A DNA stretch of 39,831 nt from an uncultured Spirochaetia bacterium (lineage in GTDB: Bacteria > Spirochaetota > Spirochaetia > JABEVK01): assembly GCA_937960645.1 (NCBI GenBank), contig CALGPJ010000017.1, positions 1-39,831 on the forward strand. The letters run 5' to 3'. The notes under the pieces were generated by a model. It was not told the DNA's origin. It saw nothing but the letters and a program-made list of their open reading frames with translations, and did not search any database. The first letter of the stretch is position 1, and every line of letters starts with the position of its first letter. The translations under genes and the position numbers were made by a program. Shown here in pieces: positions 39,782 through 39,831 of this stretch.

Positions 39782-39831
39782 ATCATGGAGAGTTTGATCC
39801 TGGCTCAGAACGAACGCTGGCGGCACGTCTT
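39782..39831 (+). rRNA. 16S ribosomal RNA, 5' end (partial)
   Basis: AGAGTTTGATCCTGGCTCAG at 39789-39808 is the universal 5' 16S sequence, followed by AACGAACGCTGGCGGCACGTCTT. The mature end is placed at about 39782 by alignment with E. coli numbering. The GGCGGC-CGTCTT stretch is close to that of spirochaetes. The gene runs off the right edge. Confidence 0.97.

Overview
The window looks like chromosomal DNA from a free-living, moderately GC-rich spirochaete. The evidence is the last 50 bases, which are the start of a 16S rRNA gene with a GGCGGCACGTCTT stretch close to the GGCGGCGCGTCTT typical of spirochaetes. Several genes also have spirochaete-like forms: a long PRPP synthetase beside an FGGY kinase (an order I recall from Borrelia), a Bmp/PnrA-type nucleoside transporter operon and a yajC-secD-secF operon. 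Species cannot be fixed from the sequence. Gene density is very high, no gap between genes exceeds 300 bases, and there is no transposase, phage gene, CRISPR array or tRNA.

Layout. Positions 1-260 hold the tail of an unknown gene and a cluster of short interspersed repeats. Positions 313-5280 are a plus-strand run: prs, FGGY kinase, copper ATPase copA and chaperone copZ. A Sua5-type tRNA-modification enzyme (minus) faces it and shares a divergent promoter region with a three-domain signalling protein (degenerate receiver, histidine-kinase-type ATPase, cyclic-nucleotide domain). glgC (minus) follows. Positions 8999-13554 encode a complete nucleoside-type ABC importer. A small heat-shock protein and a multi-pass chemotaxis receptor diverge from an AT-rich region with a palindrome. 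Then come pyruvate kinase, a small unknown gene, yajC-secD-secF with a good terminator, a DJ-1/PfpI protein, D-lactate dehydrogenase, SAM decarboxylase (speD), and a znuA-znuC-znuB-fur zinc-uptake operon with a Fur-type operator.

Positions 26830-32160 are less familiar: a PhnP-like metallo-hydrolase coupled to an unknown protein, a membrane protein with a hydrolase-like soluble part, a NeuB-family synthase, a 90-residue cysteine-containing protein and a LacI-type regulator. A large orphan sensor kinase, an OsmC-type protein, a membrane pyrophosphatase predicted to pump sodium, an unknown protein and glutaminyl-tRNA synthetase lead to the rRNA operon, which has tandem promoters and a boxA-like leader.

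The main cross-cutting observation is that several monocistronic genes (speD, the DJ-1 gene, the sensor kinase, glnS and the small gene at 17896) have a plausible -10 box only 7 to 9 bases before the start codon and no Shine-Dalgarno sequence, whereas operon genes often have strong ones. This points to leaderless mRNAs as a regular mode of expression. Convergent neighbours also often overlap at their 3' ends (4, 4, 36 and 38 bases). I found no convincing defence or mobile system. The best candidates for undescribed biology are the receiver-ATPase-cNMP switch protein, the hydrolase-like membrane protein and the coupled unknown/PhnP-like pair.
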